A stretch of 64,000 bases of DNA, taken from NCBI GenBank assembly GCA_007922195.1, contig ML681997.1, positions 6,767,156-6,831,155 on the forward strand, read 5' to 3'. This DNA is from Podocnemis expansa (lineage: Eukaryota; Chordata; Testudines; Podocnemididae). Below, in pieces: positions 34,680 through 47,225 of the stretch (the first letter of the stretch is position 1; each line of letters begins with the position of its first letter). Made by a program: the position numbers and the translations under genes. The notes below the pieces were generated by a model. It worked only from the letters and a program-made list of their open reading frames with translations, ran no database searches and was not told the DNA's origin.

Positions 34680-35639
34680 AATTTCTGTACCTTAATACCT
34701 GGGGTGAAAGACAACAGCTCCCTCGGGAATCCAGAATGCAGTCTAACAAAGCTGTCTGTTAAAATGAGTCAGCCTGGACAACCCTAGGCAAGACTTAAGG
34801 TGGTGTCTATTTAACTATGAAGGGGTGTGACTGCCCCAAACTAAAGACAAAAGAGCTGACTCTGCACTACCAGTGGAGGAAATCCCACCCCTTAGATTGT
34901 ACTGGGCATGCTCCAACTTCTGCCTCAGTATAAAAGGGAGCAGCTCAGCTCATTCAGGGCTGACCACTAAGGAGGAAGAAGCCCTACTGGAGGCTCCTAC
35001 CGCAGAACCAACACACCTGGGAACCAGACGGACTACAGACCTGGTGGACCCAGAAGGAGCCTGGGAACCTGCAGTCACCCTCCTGAAGGCTGGAGACAGT
35101 GAAGGGTGTAGAGTCCTGACCAAGTGATGAACCACCATTGGAGGAGGTGACGTAGGGAGTAGCCTAGGGAAGGGGGATAACCCCAACCCATGAGAAGAGT
35201 CGGCATGTTGCAAGTAACCCTGCTGCCATTAAGTCTTTGCGTTAGGGCTCAGAAGAGTAGGAAGGGCCTGAGCCCCCCTACTCTGGGGGAGACATGCTCC
35301 TGGGTGGTGCCTCTCCTTCCCAACAGGCCCCACTGTCACCCAGAACTGGGTGACCCTGGTGACTCAGTCCACTAGGCCATACTGCCCTGACCCAAAAGGG
35401 CTGCTCACTGTTGTGAGGCAGTATGGCCTAACAGCTGGCAAACCCTGAGTCAGCAATACTGATGCCAACCAAAGTGCTTTGCAACCCCCATGGCCCAATA
35501 CTGACTTTGTCCTTTGGGCTGTGCTGCCTCACAACCCCTGCACCAACAATGCTGACTCCAGCCCTTGGGGCATACCGCATAGCTTTGCCTGAACAATTGG
35601 ACCCCTAAAGGTGTGTTTGGGGGGGTGTAATCCTCAACA
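34680..35639 (+). mobile_element. Possible LTR or promoter-bearing retroelement sequence
   Basis: A TATA-like 'cagtataaaagggagcagct' at about 34926 precedes a GC-richer stretch of the type seen at LTR R/U5 boundaries. An exact 13-bp inverted repeat (aggccatactgcc 35374-35386, ggcagtatggcct 35417-35429) follows downstream. I found no second LTR, primer-binding site or coding region, so the class is a guess. A host promoter is an alternative reading. Confidence 0.3.
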
Positions 35640-35845
35640 GAGGGTGACAACCATTGGAACAGTTTACCAAGAGTTGTGTTGGATTCTCCATCATGGTCAA
35701 TTTTTTAAATCAAGATTGGATGTGTTTCCTAAAAAATCTGCTTTTGGAATTATTTGGAGGGAACTTCTATGAGCTTTGTTGTACAGGAGGTCAAACTAGT
35801 TGAGCACAGCGGTCCCTTCTGGCCTCGGACTTTGTGAATCTGTTA
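35640..35845 (+). mobile_element. CR1 LINE 3' end (plus strand)
   Basis: It reads 'ccattggaacagtttaccaa', 'gttgtgttggattctccatc', 'aatcaagattggatgtgttt' and 'agcggtcccttctggcct', then 'ctttgtgaatctg'. This is the sense CR1 3' region, diverged and 5' truncated. Confidence 0.75.
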
Positions 35846-36599
35846 GCAGCCAATGGAATGCCATTGGTTTGTTTTGTAAGGTTGGGGGCTTCCACAGAGG
35901 TTTCCAGGATGTTTCTGGAGCCATTTTGCCAGCAACAGACCTGCCCTAGGTCTGCCTCCAAGCTCATCTGCGTTTTAAGGCCTTTTTTTGTCTCTATCAG
36001 GCCACTTGATGAGTCAGTCTTAGATATTTTTGTGCCCCAGCTGAGGCTGACTATGGTAAAGAGGCACAGATATCAGGGGAGGGGAATTTCAGGAGGCATT
36101 TGCTCAAATCAAATGCAAGCGTTGGCATTTCACTGACCAGAAAAATGTGCTGATAAAAGTATGTGTTCTCCCTGCTTCAGACAGCATTGCTGTCCTCAGA
36201 CAGGAGGAAGGTGAAGCAATGCAAAGTGTTAGCTTTCTTTCTTCCTTCCTTTAGAAAATTCCATCAGTGAGCAAGGGCTTAAAAAGGATGCCATTATTTT
36301 AAACCTATGTAACTAAAGTTAGCATCCTAAATCCTCCTAGAAGTCCATGTATAGAAATAGCTTAATTTTTTTTTCCAGAAGTGCTGAATATCCACAAATC
36401 TCACCAAAGTTCAGCAGCTCTTAAAATCAGGCTACTTTAGTACAGATTTGGGGACCTCATTTTGGATCAGAAAATGTTGCCCGGAGAGTCTATTCTGCAT
36501 CAGTACTTGAGATGGACAATTTACATGGGGAATATCTTGAATGAGTGTTACAGAAAGGGTTGTGGGAGGGATTTTACCCACCCATGAGAGAGACATACA
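35846..36599. other. Non-coding sequence, nothing recognised
   Basis: No coding frame over 100 codons and no repeat ends. Confidence 0.4.
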
Positions 36600-37022
36600 A
36601 AAAGCTCCTAAGTGATTTACGAACCCAAGTCCAATGCTCAAAAATGATATGTAGATTTAAGATCCTAACTCTATTTGGAAAATGGGAGTTAGTTTCCTTA
36701 AGTCAGTGAATGTTTATACAGCTAAAAAAAAATCCCACCAAATCTGAGGCAACAAGTCTTAGAGTTCGGGTCTCCTGACATGGGCATGTGGGCCTTGCAT
36801 TAAACAGGGCTCAAAACAGCAGTGTAGACACTCAGGCTTGTGCCCAGGCTCTGAGAACCTTTCCCTTCCTAGTTTTCATGGACTCCAGCATAAACCTGAA
36901 CATTTACACTGCTGGTTTTTAACTCTGTAATGCAAGCCTGAATTAGTTAATCTACACTCTGAGATTTGCTGCTGCAGGGAGTTTTTTTCTGTGTAAACAC
37001 ATGCTTAAGTACTTCTGAAAAT
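36600..37022. repeat. Decayed copy of the 4726-5065 TIR family, split by an insertion
   Basis: The left part has 'gctcctaagtgatttacgaa' and 'gggagttagtttccttaagt'. The right part has 'ttaagtacttctgaaaatg'. Together they follow the 'cctaagtgacttaggagtc' to 'cacttttgaaaa' layout of 4726-5065. The split falls at ttaagt, which is repeated on both sides. Confidence 0.45.
36704..37004. mobile_element. TIR element nested in the 36600-37022 repeat
   Basis: The end 'atgtttatacagctaaaaaa' and the reverse complement of the other end ('atgtgtttacacagaaaaaa') align closely. Flanks are ttaagt at 36698-36703 and 37005-37010. The family resembles 61560-61824. It is non-coding. Confidence 0.6.
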
Positions 37023-37631
37023 GTTACCCATGTTCTCTTGGAATGGTAGCCAAAGGAACTGTGTGAAATCTATGCCAGATTTCCAAATGTTGGGCTAGAT
37101 CTGCACCTGGTGTAAATCACCATAGTTGTTGGATCTGGTTCCTTAAATTTAAGTGTTCCTGAATTTTTCTTTGAAAAGTCTAATGCTCTTCTTTGAAGCA
37201 TAGCCTCTGGTGCTATTGGTGGTCTTCTCTGCTATTTCTATTTGATGCACTGAATGCATTTGAGAACAGGACCTAGAAGACAGATTGGAGGAAATCACTG
37301 CTCTCAAACTTTACAGTTGACTAAATGTGAGGGTAGCTCTACTTGAGAGAGAATATTTTTTCCACAGTTGGAATCAGAAGCTTAAGATTATAGCAGAAAT
37401 TTCTCTTTCTCAAGCTCTTTGTAATATCATTTTTTTGTACTTTGGTAGAGGCTCTCCAGATTTCTGTTTGCAATGCTTGGTTTGTGACAGCGCCATTTAT
37501 CTTCTGCAAAACACAGCGAGCCGTATCGGCAGTCAGTGTATATTGACCTAGTTGCATTGACTTCAGTGAGGTGCCACAGCTTTCCACTGAGTAACAGACC
37601 TAGCCAGGGATTTTATATGTGCTCTCTAAAG

Positions 37632-37819
37632 CAGGGGTCTCAAACTCAGATCACCACGAAGGCCGCATGAGGACTAGTACATTAGGCTGAGGGCTACACC
37701 ACTGAAACCTTTTCATGCAACAATATTGCAAACATTGGTAACAACAGTGTCATTGCAGGCCACAGGAAATCACTTCAGGGGCCACATGCGACCCCTGGGC
37801 TGCGTGTTGGAGACCCCTG
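37632..37819. mobile_element. hAT-type non-autonomous element with perfect 8-bp TSD
   Basis: The ends 'caggggtctcaaac' and 'gttggagacccctg' are inverted repeats. The flanks are ctctaaag at 37624-37631 and 37820-37827, identical. It is the same family as 1397-1596, sharing the 'ccacaccactgaa' and 'ttttcatgcaa' interior. Confidence 0.92.
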
Positions 37820-37827
37820 CTCTAAAG

Positions 37828-39360
37828 ACTACGAATATTGGTTTTGATAGGGTCTGGTGTTGGGATGCCAGTCAGGGGTTCCTCCTGGTCTTCTATCGAA
37901 CTAGTAAAAATATCCTTTTTCTCTATTTAAATGTGCGCACACATAGTCCCTGACTCCTGGCTGTGGTTCTCTAGTAGATTTTTAGAGGTTGGACCTGTAC
38001 AGAGATGGTAGCGTGGGTGTTGATGTGTATGGCTTCTTCTTACTGCCTCGTTCAGGCTAGCTGAGGAAGGATAGTGAGAGTTCATATGCATGGTTATTCT
38101 CAGTCAGCTTTTCCGCTCCATCTTCTCTCCATGCCATCCCATCTTCACCTGAGAAACCCCAGGCAGGCCTCAATCAGCCCTGTATTCTGGGATTGTCTGC
38201 CACCGAGAGTTGTCTATGCTACAGCTGCAAGCATGCTTCCCAGTGCAGGTATGGACACCTGTGACAAGTGCATTCAAGTTAGTGCACTACAAATCCCGGT
38301 GTACATGAGGGTAGCATGAGTGGCAGCTCAGGCTTGCTGTAGTGGCTTTGTTATGGGTGGGCCTGGCTGGGATCTGGCCCAGCCTCATTGCAAGCATGCC
38401 CACCTGGTTGCAGCCACTCTGCTTGCTACAGCAACCAGAGCATCTGGGGAGGCAGGCAGCTTCTGGCAACGTGACCAGAAGCCACATGGTTTAGGAAGCA
38501 ACAGGCTGAAAGCTGCCTAACACTCCAGTTGCTAGATAGCAAGTAAAGCTACCTAACAACTGGAGTGTGCCGCTTCCGAACTTCTTGCTTCTTGTTGTGT
38601 GACTGGAAGCAGGAAAACCCGGGCCCACCTGGGTGACTCAGAGGCCCAACCAGAAAATCAAGTCTGGCTACGCCCCTGGGTAGCTCCTAGAATATGAACC
38701 CACTAACCCTCCGAGGCTCCTTGGATTCACTTGAGTGGCTATCAGGCTACCTGAACTACCCTGGTGGTTAGCACAGATGTTCAAGCAGAGCTATAGCATG
38801 TCTGTGCTGGCAAGCATGTGCTCCCACCTACTGCGCAAACATACCACAGTGCAAGTATAAATCTGCCATGGTCTGGGCTCCACACAGTCATCAGATGGAT
38901 CCTTCCACCCTCCTGGAGTCCACTCAGTCATGGAGGATCAGGGGCTAAGAGAAGGTACCTGTCCCGTGCCATCAAACTCCCCTAGGAACTGCTGCAGCAA
39001 TAAAAACACAGAAGACCAATCATTTGGTACTCAGCCCCCAGCTCTTTAACAGAACTTTTCCTGTGATGCACTGGGCATGCCAGAAGCTTTTCCTTCTGTG
39101 AAGACAAACAAAATAAAATGAAAAGAGATATTTTTTTTTTGGCCTCAATGTAGCAATAAATATAATATATGATCCTGGGAACATCAGGCGGGGGGTGGGG
39201 TGGGTGCAGAAATAACTTCCATACTTCTCATTAACTTGCAGGAAGTCTGGTTTGATTTTTTTCCCCCCCCCTGCACTTAATGGGGAATGATTCCAGGCTA
39301 CTAGTACACATTTGTCTTTTATATTTAATAACATTCTTTTATATTTATATTACACCTTTC
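37828..39360. other. Non-coding; possible hAT-like piece at 38340-38680
   Basis: The text 'tagtggctttgttatgggtg' and 'tctggctacgcccctg' could be ends of a CAGTGGCGTAGCCA-type element, but the flanking 8-mers match only 5 of 8. Homopolymer T, G and C runs occur at 39127-39145, 39190 and 39262. No gene recognised. Confidence 0.35.
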
Positions 39361-41798
39361 ATCCTGAAGTTCTTTCCAAAGTCCATACAGCACCGCTGAA
39401 ATGTAGCCAACTTTAGGATGGAGGGTGGCACCAAGGTGAACTCCTGGGGCTCGATGCTCAGCTGGTGTAAGCCGGCATAGCTCTCTAGACTTCCGTAGTA
39501 TTATACCAACTAAAGAGCTGGTCCTTAGTTCCTAAGATACTGTACAACACTGCAAAGACAGGAAGGGGAAAGAATTGTTAGAGTATCACTGGGAAAAGAG
39601 ATGCAAAAGCAGATTTATCAGAAGAGATCCTATGGACTCAATTGTAGGTGTATGTTAAGAGTCATTTTCATTTCCTTAACTAGTCTCATTTCTTGATGTT
39701 GACAATTAAACCTGAACCTGAGTTTGTTCCTGTAACTTAGTACAGATAGGCTCTCCATAGCTAGGTATTCCCACATTGAGATGTCTTTGCCAGCAAAACC
39801 AGAGCTTCTTTAATCTCTTCCTCCTTCATTAAATTCACAGCTTTGGTAATTTTACAGATATTGTAGGATTTGGCTTTGTGTCCCACCACATGGAATCACA
39901 AGGCAGAAACAGTGTTTAAGTACCATATGGTTTTTGACAAAGTCAGGCTTTGGATCCAACCTAAACAGCTTAACGTTATCAAAGCCCAAGCTGACTATAA
40001 CAAAAACAACCTCCGCTTCCTTTCCATAAGTTGTGTAACAAGAGGAGGAAAGCTCTCAAACTGGGAAGGCTGCTGTGATCATGAACAGGGATTGCAGGAC
40101 TGAAGAAAGCCCTTTGTACACTCTGTCATTACTTTCTTAGGGCAAGAAGCTTCCACCTGGACCACAAAGGAAGTCTAAGGCCAGGTCTGGTTTCACTTAA
40201 AATGTCTAAAAACATGAAACAAGTTTTCTTTATACTGTTTCCAAATAAGATTCATTTATTTGATATTTAGTATTTAAAGAAGTCTTGAGGAGGCTATGAC
40301 ATGCCTGCAAGCTGGAAAACACTTTGTTGTCTCTATTGTTCAATGTATGTTGGCTTTTTCCAAACACTGAGTATTTCCAGCCCCGCCTAATATGATCCAT
40401 GCAAACTTTATTGGAGTCCAGTAAATATTTGGCATGAGTGTTCAGTGATGGGGTGGAGGGAAATAAATCAGTGTATAGAATTAGTTTAGAAATACAGTAC
40501 TCTCCCTCAAATAGACTATACCTTTCTGATGAGTAGCAGTGCATGGGATGGCAACCAAAATGAAGCAGGAGACCAGATATAGCATTTTTGGTAGAGCCTT
40601 CCAGTGATCAGAGATGACTATTCTACTTCTGCGGTGATGCTATCAGTTGGCCAAGTACTCTGTCTTGAGTAAATTTTGCTCCACAAAAGTCTTTTTAGTA
40701 ACTTAGTGGAAGATGAAAGTGTTTGGAGGTGCTAAGACAGGGTCCATTTGCTATCCAGGACTAAATAAATCTTTTTGTTTTACACCTCACTTCTGCTTAT
40801 GAAGTGACAAAAGCACCCAGCTGCAGCATTTCCCACAAAGGTGTTAACTTGCATTTGATGGAGGAAGGCCATGTTAGAAAGATAGAGAGATTTGCATGGA
40901 GTAGGGCATTATCCCTGCAGATGTCCCACATAGGTCAGTCAGTAAAGACCCTTTCCTTCAAAGCAGATAACAGAAAGCTCTCCGATTAAGTGCTGTAGGT
41001 GAAGAAAGGCAAGGGTGCTGATGTGTATCTTTTTCATCGTTTCTCTACTGGAGCATGCGTGCAGATTTTTTTGTTTGTTTTTGAACTGTGCAAATGCCAC
41101 CTTAGCATTGTGGTAGCAAGGTTGACCCCTACAGATAACAGTGGAGGCATTCTGCAATGTCAGACGTGCCATTCTTTGGGGGAAACCTGAAGGAAATACC
41201 TTCTGTCCATCACGGTCCCACTGGCAATGAGAGAGCATATGGGTTAGTTTAAAAAAAAAAAATTAGGAAATGACTATGTTCCAAGCAAAATGTGTTCTGA
41301 TTTCCATGCTGTGCATGTCCACCATCACAGCTGCTGGGTTGTTATATATATTTGAATATATGAATTCCCCATTGCAAGGTCTGGGGCTCTGCAATCACCA
41401 GATGAAGATTTCCTCCAGCCACCTACCTGCGCTTTTCCTGTTCTATCCGCCCCCAAAGCTTTCCTCATATCTTCTCCTCTCTCCTCATTTTCCAGCCACT
41501 ACTCCTGAAGAAGCTAGGGAAAATAGCAATCTGGGCACTGTGCTTGTTTGCCTAATAAAGGTGAATGGGTGCAGGAGGACCAGATAGCAAGTTAGAAAAA
41601 TTGGGAGGGGGAATAATGGGTATCTATATAAGAAAAGGCCCCAAGGATCAGGACCGTCCCTATAAAAGCAGGCTATCTGGTCTCCCTAATGGAGGGGTCA
41701 TGAGTGTTACAATCAAGGAATATCTAGACTGCAGCTGGGAACTACATATCCAGCTTCAGTGTAGATGCATGGTAAGAAATGAAGCACTTATTAGCTTA
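39361..41798. other. Non-coding sequence, nothing recognised
   Basis: Open frames reach about 105 codons on both strands without recognisable domains. A short A-run lies at 41251-41263. Confidence 0.45.
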
Positions 41799-41972
41799 TA
41801 AACAAGGAGTCCTGTGGCACTTACTGACTAACGATTTTTTTTATAGCATTAGCTTTCATGGAAGAAAGTCTACTTCATCAGATGTTTTAAAGATGGGGGA
41901 ACTTACAGAATGGGAGGAAATAAATTCAGGGAAGTGTAAGTCATGGGATCAGTTCACACTGTAACAGCAAGC
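41799..41972 (-). mobile_element. Penelope-like 3' end (minus strand)
   Basis: The plus text 'aacaaggagtcctgtggcac', 'ctgactaacgat', 'agctttcatggaagaaag' and 'ctacttcatcagatg' is the reverse complement of the pseudo-LTR and ribozyme-like region. It continues into the 3' UTR ('acttacagaatgggagg', 'catgggatcagttcacactg'). It is truncated at its 5' end and lacks the terminal 'actaacacggctgcc' box. Confidence 0.7.
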
Positions 41973-42033
41973 CTGTCACAACTGTTGGTCTCTCAGGTAG
42001 CCAGAACTTTAGGTCAAAACCAACACCATAGAA

Positions 42034-42140
42034 CAGTGGTCCCCAACTCGTAGATCATGCTCTGCTTCTGAAAGGCCATTCATTGCCTTTGAAACCTATG
42101 AGTGTTGCACCATCTACTGGAGAAAGGTTGGAGACCACTG
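42034..42140. mobile_element. hAT-type MITE (CAGTGGTCCCCAAC family)
   Basis: The ends 'cagtggtccccaac' and 'gttggagaccactg' are inverted repeats with one mismatch. The interior matches 26342-26444 in reverse ('tttgaaacctatgagtgttg' against 'cataggtttcaatgg'). The flanks suggest an 8-bp duplication (catagaac against ctgagaac, 6/8) if the first C is counted in the flank. Confidence 0.7.
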
Positions 42141-42142
42141 CT

Positions 42143-45100
42143 GAGAACCATTTAGCAGATAGACATGACCCGCACGCAGGTAACTGCAATGAGGTCAGCA
42201 TCCAAAAGAGAAGGGTTCAGACTTTTTGACAAATGCAAATGAGATTAAGGGTTCCTGCTAAATGTACCTATCTGAACCTTAGAAGCTGTTGGTTATGACA
42301 TTTCTGTGGCAATGTTAAATAACAAACAGTAGACGTCTACTTCATCGGAGGGATGGATATAATCTCTGCCAGTTCTCCTGTACTCACAGCTGCTTTTTAA
42401 AGCACTGTAGGATCTGCAGCTTGCTGTTTTTGCTTCCTGTGGGCCTTCCATCATCCACCTGTATGCCAGTAGGGCTTTCATTGTTTTGATTCCACCGTGC
42501 TCCATTTACACAGAGAGGTAAGTAGCTAGGCCGTTCCATCATGCCTGGAGAGATCAGTTCTCCCTTTGTTCGGACAGACTGTAAATCATAATTCTTGATT
42601 GCCTTAATATATACAGTTTATGATGATCTTAATCACCAATGTGACATAGGCTTTCAGACAAGATCACCCTCTATACACTTGTAACACAGTAATATTGCGT
42701 ACGATCAATTGATTCTGTTGCTTGTTACTTGATATATTCAGCCCCAGTCTTTATAGACCAGTAAACCTGTGCAATGTATTCTTTGAAAAGAGAACCCAGA
42801 CCGAGTTTCTGTCTCTTGCTGGGGGCATAGGTGTCATGCTGTTTCCTCTCCCACTTGCCAGCTTTGTTTATCTGATATATAAATATACTTTTCACATGCT
42901 GGTCACAGAAGCAAATGCACCTTCCATTTGCCAACTGCCCTGATGTGCCTGGCTTAAACAGCTTTTTGTCATTACTTCAGCATATATCCCTCACTCTTAT
43001 TACACGCCATGGTCACACATCACACAAGAATATAAATGATTAGTGAATTATTAGTTTTCAAATGATGCCTCACAAGACACATTTTGTACAAAGGTTATTA
43101 CAATAATGTGCAGTGTGTGAATACAGTGGTCCTTAGGATTCAAGCCCCCAATTTCCTAGTTTTGGCTCTCATTGAAATCAGTGTGAATTGAGGGCATTCA
43201 ATGCTTCCCTGGAAACACTGTTCACCCTAGAGAGTTGGGTGCATGAGTGTGAAATCATACCTTTACATTTTAGAAGTAAATGGAAATTTTGTTCCTTTTG
43301 AATACAATAGAACAACTTAATCTCTGGTGTTTCCACTATAATACTTTAGTTGGTTTCTACTGGCCTCTATTGCCGTGTAGCTCTGCCAATTGCTAGAACT
43401 GGATCCACAAACCCTTTTGCCCACTGGAGTGAGTAAGAACCAGTTTATTGCTTCCATTTGGCATTTTAATTAAGGCAAGTTGCCTCAGACAAGGAAATAC
43501 TAGATACTAATGAAACGTCAGCCTAATTCCTATATCACAGAGTCTCCGATTCATTCAGAAAAGCTTCCTACCCTGAACTGGTTGAAAACAAAACTTGCTC
43601 CCTCCCCTCTTCTTTTTGGTCCCATGAAATTTGTCTCAAATTTGGAATTTGCTTTGCTTTGTTTCAGTTTTTCAAAACTGAAATGAAAAGGTCAGTTTGA
43701 AGCAAAGCTAAAACTTTTGTGGAATTTTTAGTTTAGAAATTTCCTGTTTGAAGAGTTTTATTGAAAATGACATTTCCGTGTGGGAAGCAAAAAGCCTTCT
43801 TTTCAATAATTCCATTTTTCAGAGAAATATTTTTGGTCAATAACTTTGGTCAGCTCTAGTCTAAACTTTTAGGGTTCCACCTGTCTTGGACATGGCATTT
43901 GATGCAAAACCACTGACATAAATGACGGCTACTGTTGATTTCTGTGTGCTTTGAATCAGGTCTTATGTTGATTTACAGTACTCAAACCTATTAAAAAATG
44001 TCCATCGAATGATGGAAGCTTGCATTGCTTTGGCAAATTTCACAGATGATGGAACTTACTCATTCTAACAGCTACTAATTGTTTAGTGATTCTTCTCACA
44101 GCTCAGAGAATTATTCTCGCTAAATGAAGGCTAGCAATATTTCAGCATTCTCATAGTGGTTAGACACCGCAGTGTTAACTGCTAGGTCTGGAAGGGGTTC
44201 ATTTTTAACAGTAGGTGGATTGGATCAAATGCGAGGCCTCCTATTGTTACCAAGTAGACTATTAAAGCATTAACTCTGATCCCATAACTGTGCTGAGTTG
44301 GTGACAAGCTGGAGTGTGTTATGTACTATATTCCCCTCTTAATCCTTTTGGGCTTGTTTTTCCATTGTCAAAGGCAGGTGTTTTTTGTGTGATTTCATCA
44401 ATGGTATTTATGGAGGTATAATTTCAAGGTTTTGGTTAATGTCCCCTTCGTCTATATATTCTGATATTCAGCTGCATGCCTGGTGCATCATTTATTCAAT
44501 TATTAAAAAGCCTTAATGAAGGCTAACTCCACGGTGCCATAGCATAGTGTGGAACAGAAGCACATAAATCTGTCAAGCAATCTATTGAAAGAGGGTAAAA
44601 CCAGCACATGCCAAAGTACAGATGAGTGTTATTAAAAGTCTATGGCAACTGCAGATGGAAACCTAGCTGTGACCATAATCCTTTTGGAAGCCAGGGAGGT
44701 ACTAATGGAAAATTTGCTGTTATGGATATTCCAGATCTTAGCTATCAGGAAGCACTGAGCAGTTGCTTTAGTCTGAAAGATTTTGGGGGGTGGGGGAGGA
44801 GTAAAGTAGAGCAATACAAACTCTTTCTCTTTCTAAGAGTATGACATCAGAGTGTGAATTTTTCTTGAAACGTCTGGCTGGTCCAGAGGGGTGTTGAGGA
44901 TATCTCTGAGGCTCACCAGCTTTCTTTCCTTCCTTGCATGGTTTCTTAATGACTGCAAATGTGATGTTCCTCTTAGAGATAATACAAATGCAGCTTCCCT
45001 GGAGACTGAGGTAATGCTGCTCTTAGTCCAGAGCCAATCGTGGATCAAATACTCCTTCCCTAGATTCAAGTCGTCATACTATCATGCCAGCAAAATGACA

Positions 45101-45178
45101 GTAAGACATCTTCCCCCATGTTCTTCTCGCCTAACCTCCAGCTTTGATGCTTATTCAAAACACTGGCATGGTGTGTTG
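42143..45178. other. Non-coding, AT-rich, unique-looking
   Basis: No frame over 100 codons shows a domain. 44455-44530 has closely spaced 'catttattcaattattaaaa' and 'ccttaatgaaggc' sequence of the kind seen in conserved non-coding DNA, but this is composition only. Confidence 0.4.
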
Positions 45179-45366
45179 CAACGTTCCCTCTAATTATTCA
45201 TAGGCTGTGAGTGCAAAAAATTTCTTTGTGTGCTCAAAAAAAGTTTTTTGTGGGCACCAATATTAGCACTATTGAATTTTTTTGTAAGCACTTTATTTTG
45301 TTGTGTGCGTGGGTTTCATGACCTGTGTGCGTGCACACATGGGCACACAGCTTAGAGGGAACAGTG
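45179..45366. mobile_element. hAT-type non-autonomous element with perfect 8-bp TSD
   Basis: The left end 'caacgttccctctaa' and right end 'ttagagggaacagtg' are inverted repeats. The flanks are gtgtgttg at 45171-45178 and 45367-45374, identical. The interior contains repeated 'aaatttctttgtgtg' and 'gtgcgtgcacaca'. It is a short relative of the 49127-50776 element. Confidence 0.92.
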
Positions 45367-45439
45367 GTGTGTTGCCTGTCCACAAAGTGGCTGGTTGGCC
45401 TACTAGAGGATAATAGCCTGCCACTGCTAGCAGTAGATA

Positions 45440-45560
45440 GAGTTACTTCTGTAGCTTAGGTGGTAGTGGTTTGTGCTTCGTGCTGAATATCCTTAATTTA
45501 AATCTCACTGCTGACCCATGCAGAAGGTTACTGCGCATAAAGCAATACTGTAAAGCCTCT
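45440..45560 (+). repeat. Possible tRNA-derived SINE fragment
   Basis: A box-A-like 'tagcttaggtggtagtgg' is followed about 40 bp later by a degraded box-B-like 'aatttaaatctcactg'. That spacing suits a pol III internal promoter. The body and tail are not recognisable, so the assignment is tentative. Confidence 0.4.
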
Positions 45561-46980
45561 GAGGCAGCAGAAATGGGACATGTTAAAATTAGTTTATATT
45601 TTCCTTCCTCCCTTAAAAGTACTAGATGAGCTCATTAAGAACAATATTGCTTATAGTGACAAGCAAAGAACAGGTAACTTACAAGCTAAATTTCCAGGAA
45701 TCTCTACATATGAGTTCTCTAACTGTAGTTTTCTGTGGGTTATCTGCATGTAACTTGCCACTCAGTGCCTTGAAAACAAGCTAAAGGTATTGTCTGATTT
45801 TAGGTCTTAATTTTAAGAATGATGTTTCTAGAATGGAGTTATAGGCTTGCCCATTGATCTGATCAAATCAGAAAATCAGATGATCAGAAGATAAGGTTCT
45901 TGTCTCAGAATCAGGCTACACAAAGTTTTGCAAGGACCCTCAGGATGTATGACAAGGACACTCACACTGAGAACCAACATATAGCCTTAAAGACATTTAT
46001 TGAAACAAAAGCAAATGATAAAACAGGTGGATGATAATCAGCCAGAATCACAAAGGTGATATTATTCTAGAGATATGTGGTATTATGAACTATAAAGCTT
46101 TCAGATTAATATACTCAATCCCTTTCTTAATAGCCTGGCGGTAGGAGACGAAGGAGCAACCTTCCCTATATGCTGATGTCCAGGCTCTTCAATTCTCAAG
46201 TAGAAGGTGAAAAGCTTAGGAATAACCCAAGAGATAAGAGCTATAGAAAGACTATGGGCAGGTCTATGCTGCCTGCCCTTTTTGATGGTAATTGAATGGA
46301 GATATGGAACATACTTTTGTTCTGACCTCCCTACTCCCAGCACACTCTCTGCGCTGAATCAAAGAGGGGCCTCCCTTCCACTCAGGACTACCCCAGTTGC
46401 TGGGGTGGTATCCCGGGGTCAAACTTCCTGATCAGCTGAGTGGGTCTTCATGGACTCAAGCAATTGATCAGGAAGTTCGAACTGTTAGGGAAGACTAGCC
46501 CTTAACCACCAGGACTAAGAGTACTAAATATAAGACATGACACATTCTTAATCTGGTGGGTCGCCACACTTATAACCTGAATGCTAGGTGCATCCTCCTT
46601 CCATGTCCAAACTTCTCTTCCTCACCTATAAAATATCAGGGTTTTCATATTCTATATGCTGTCATGTTTGTGTGTTAATGATACTTTCATACCCTTTCTG
46701 AACAGTGGGCTCATTCTCACTTCTGTTATTTCTGAGGCAGCCCAGTCTTGATGCCTCCTAACTTATCTTGGCTAAATCTTATAACCGTATATGTATTTTA
46801 GCTCATCATCACTTATCAGGCAAAAAGTCCCAAACAGATGTATACTGACTTGCCTTATTTCCACATACAGGATGTGGTATCATATCCAATGAAATTGGTG
46901 AAAAAAAGCAGAATCTTCACCAGAAATTTATTCATTCATGCATTCTGAAAGGTTTTGGAAACTATAAAATAGACTCAGGG
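45561..46980. other. Non-coding sequence, nothing recognised
   Basis: A short inverted pair occurs at about 46423-46437 ('aacttcctgatcagctg') and 46463-46480 ('gatcaggaagttcg'), a possible hairpin. No coding frame of interest. Confidence 0.4.
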
Positions 46981-47139
46981 GGATAATCTCGTTAGTTTGT
47001 AAACAGCAAAAACGACGAGTCCTGTGACACCTTAAAGACTAACAAATTTTTTTCAGGCATAAGCATCTGACAAAGTGGGTTGCAGTGCATGAAAGCTTAT
47101 GCTCAAAGAAATTTGATAGTCTTTAAGGTGCCACAGGGC
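46981..47139 (+). mobile_element. Inverted Penelope-like pseudo-LTR pair (short)
   Basis: The first half reads antisense ('gttagtttgtaaacagcaaa', 'gacgagtcctgtgacacctt', 'aagactaacaaa'). The second half reads sense (CTGACAA box, 'gtgcatgaaagcttatgc', 'ctttaaggtgccacaggg'). They meet near 47062. It is the same tail-to-tail arrangement as 33990-34654 but with a shorter left arm. The GAAA box is intact here while the CUGANGA box has a G to A change. Confidence 0.7.
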
Positions 47140-47225
47140 CAATGTTCCCTCTAATTTTTTGTTGGCAGAGTGTGCAAAAAATTTCTTTGTGTGCGCAAAA
47201 AATTTCTTTGTGGTGTTTTTGCTAG
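47140..47225. mobile_element. hAT-type element, left end only
   Basis: 'caatgttccctctaa' followed by 'gtgcaaaaaatttctttgtg' twice matches 45179-45366. It abuts the Penelope fragment and no right end is visible, so it is truncated. Confidence 0.6.

Noticed and set aside
38340..38680. Possible hAT element with CAGTGGC-type ends
   Set aside because: Inverted repeats are weak and the flanking 8-mers match only 5 of 8.
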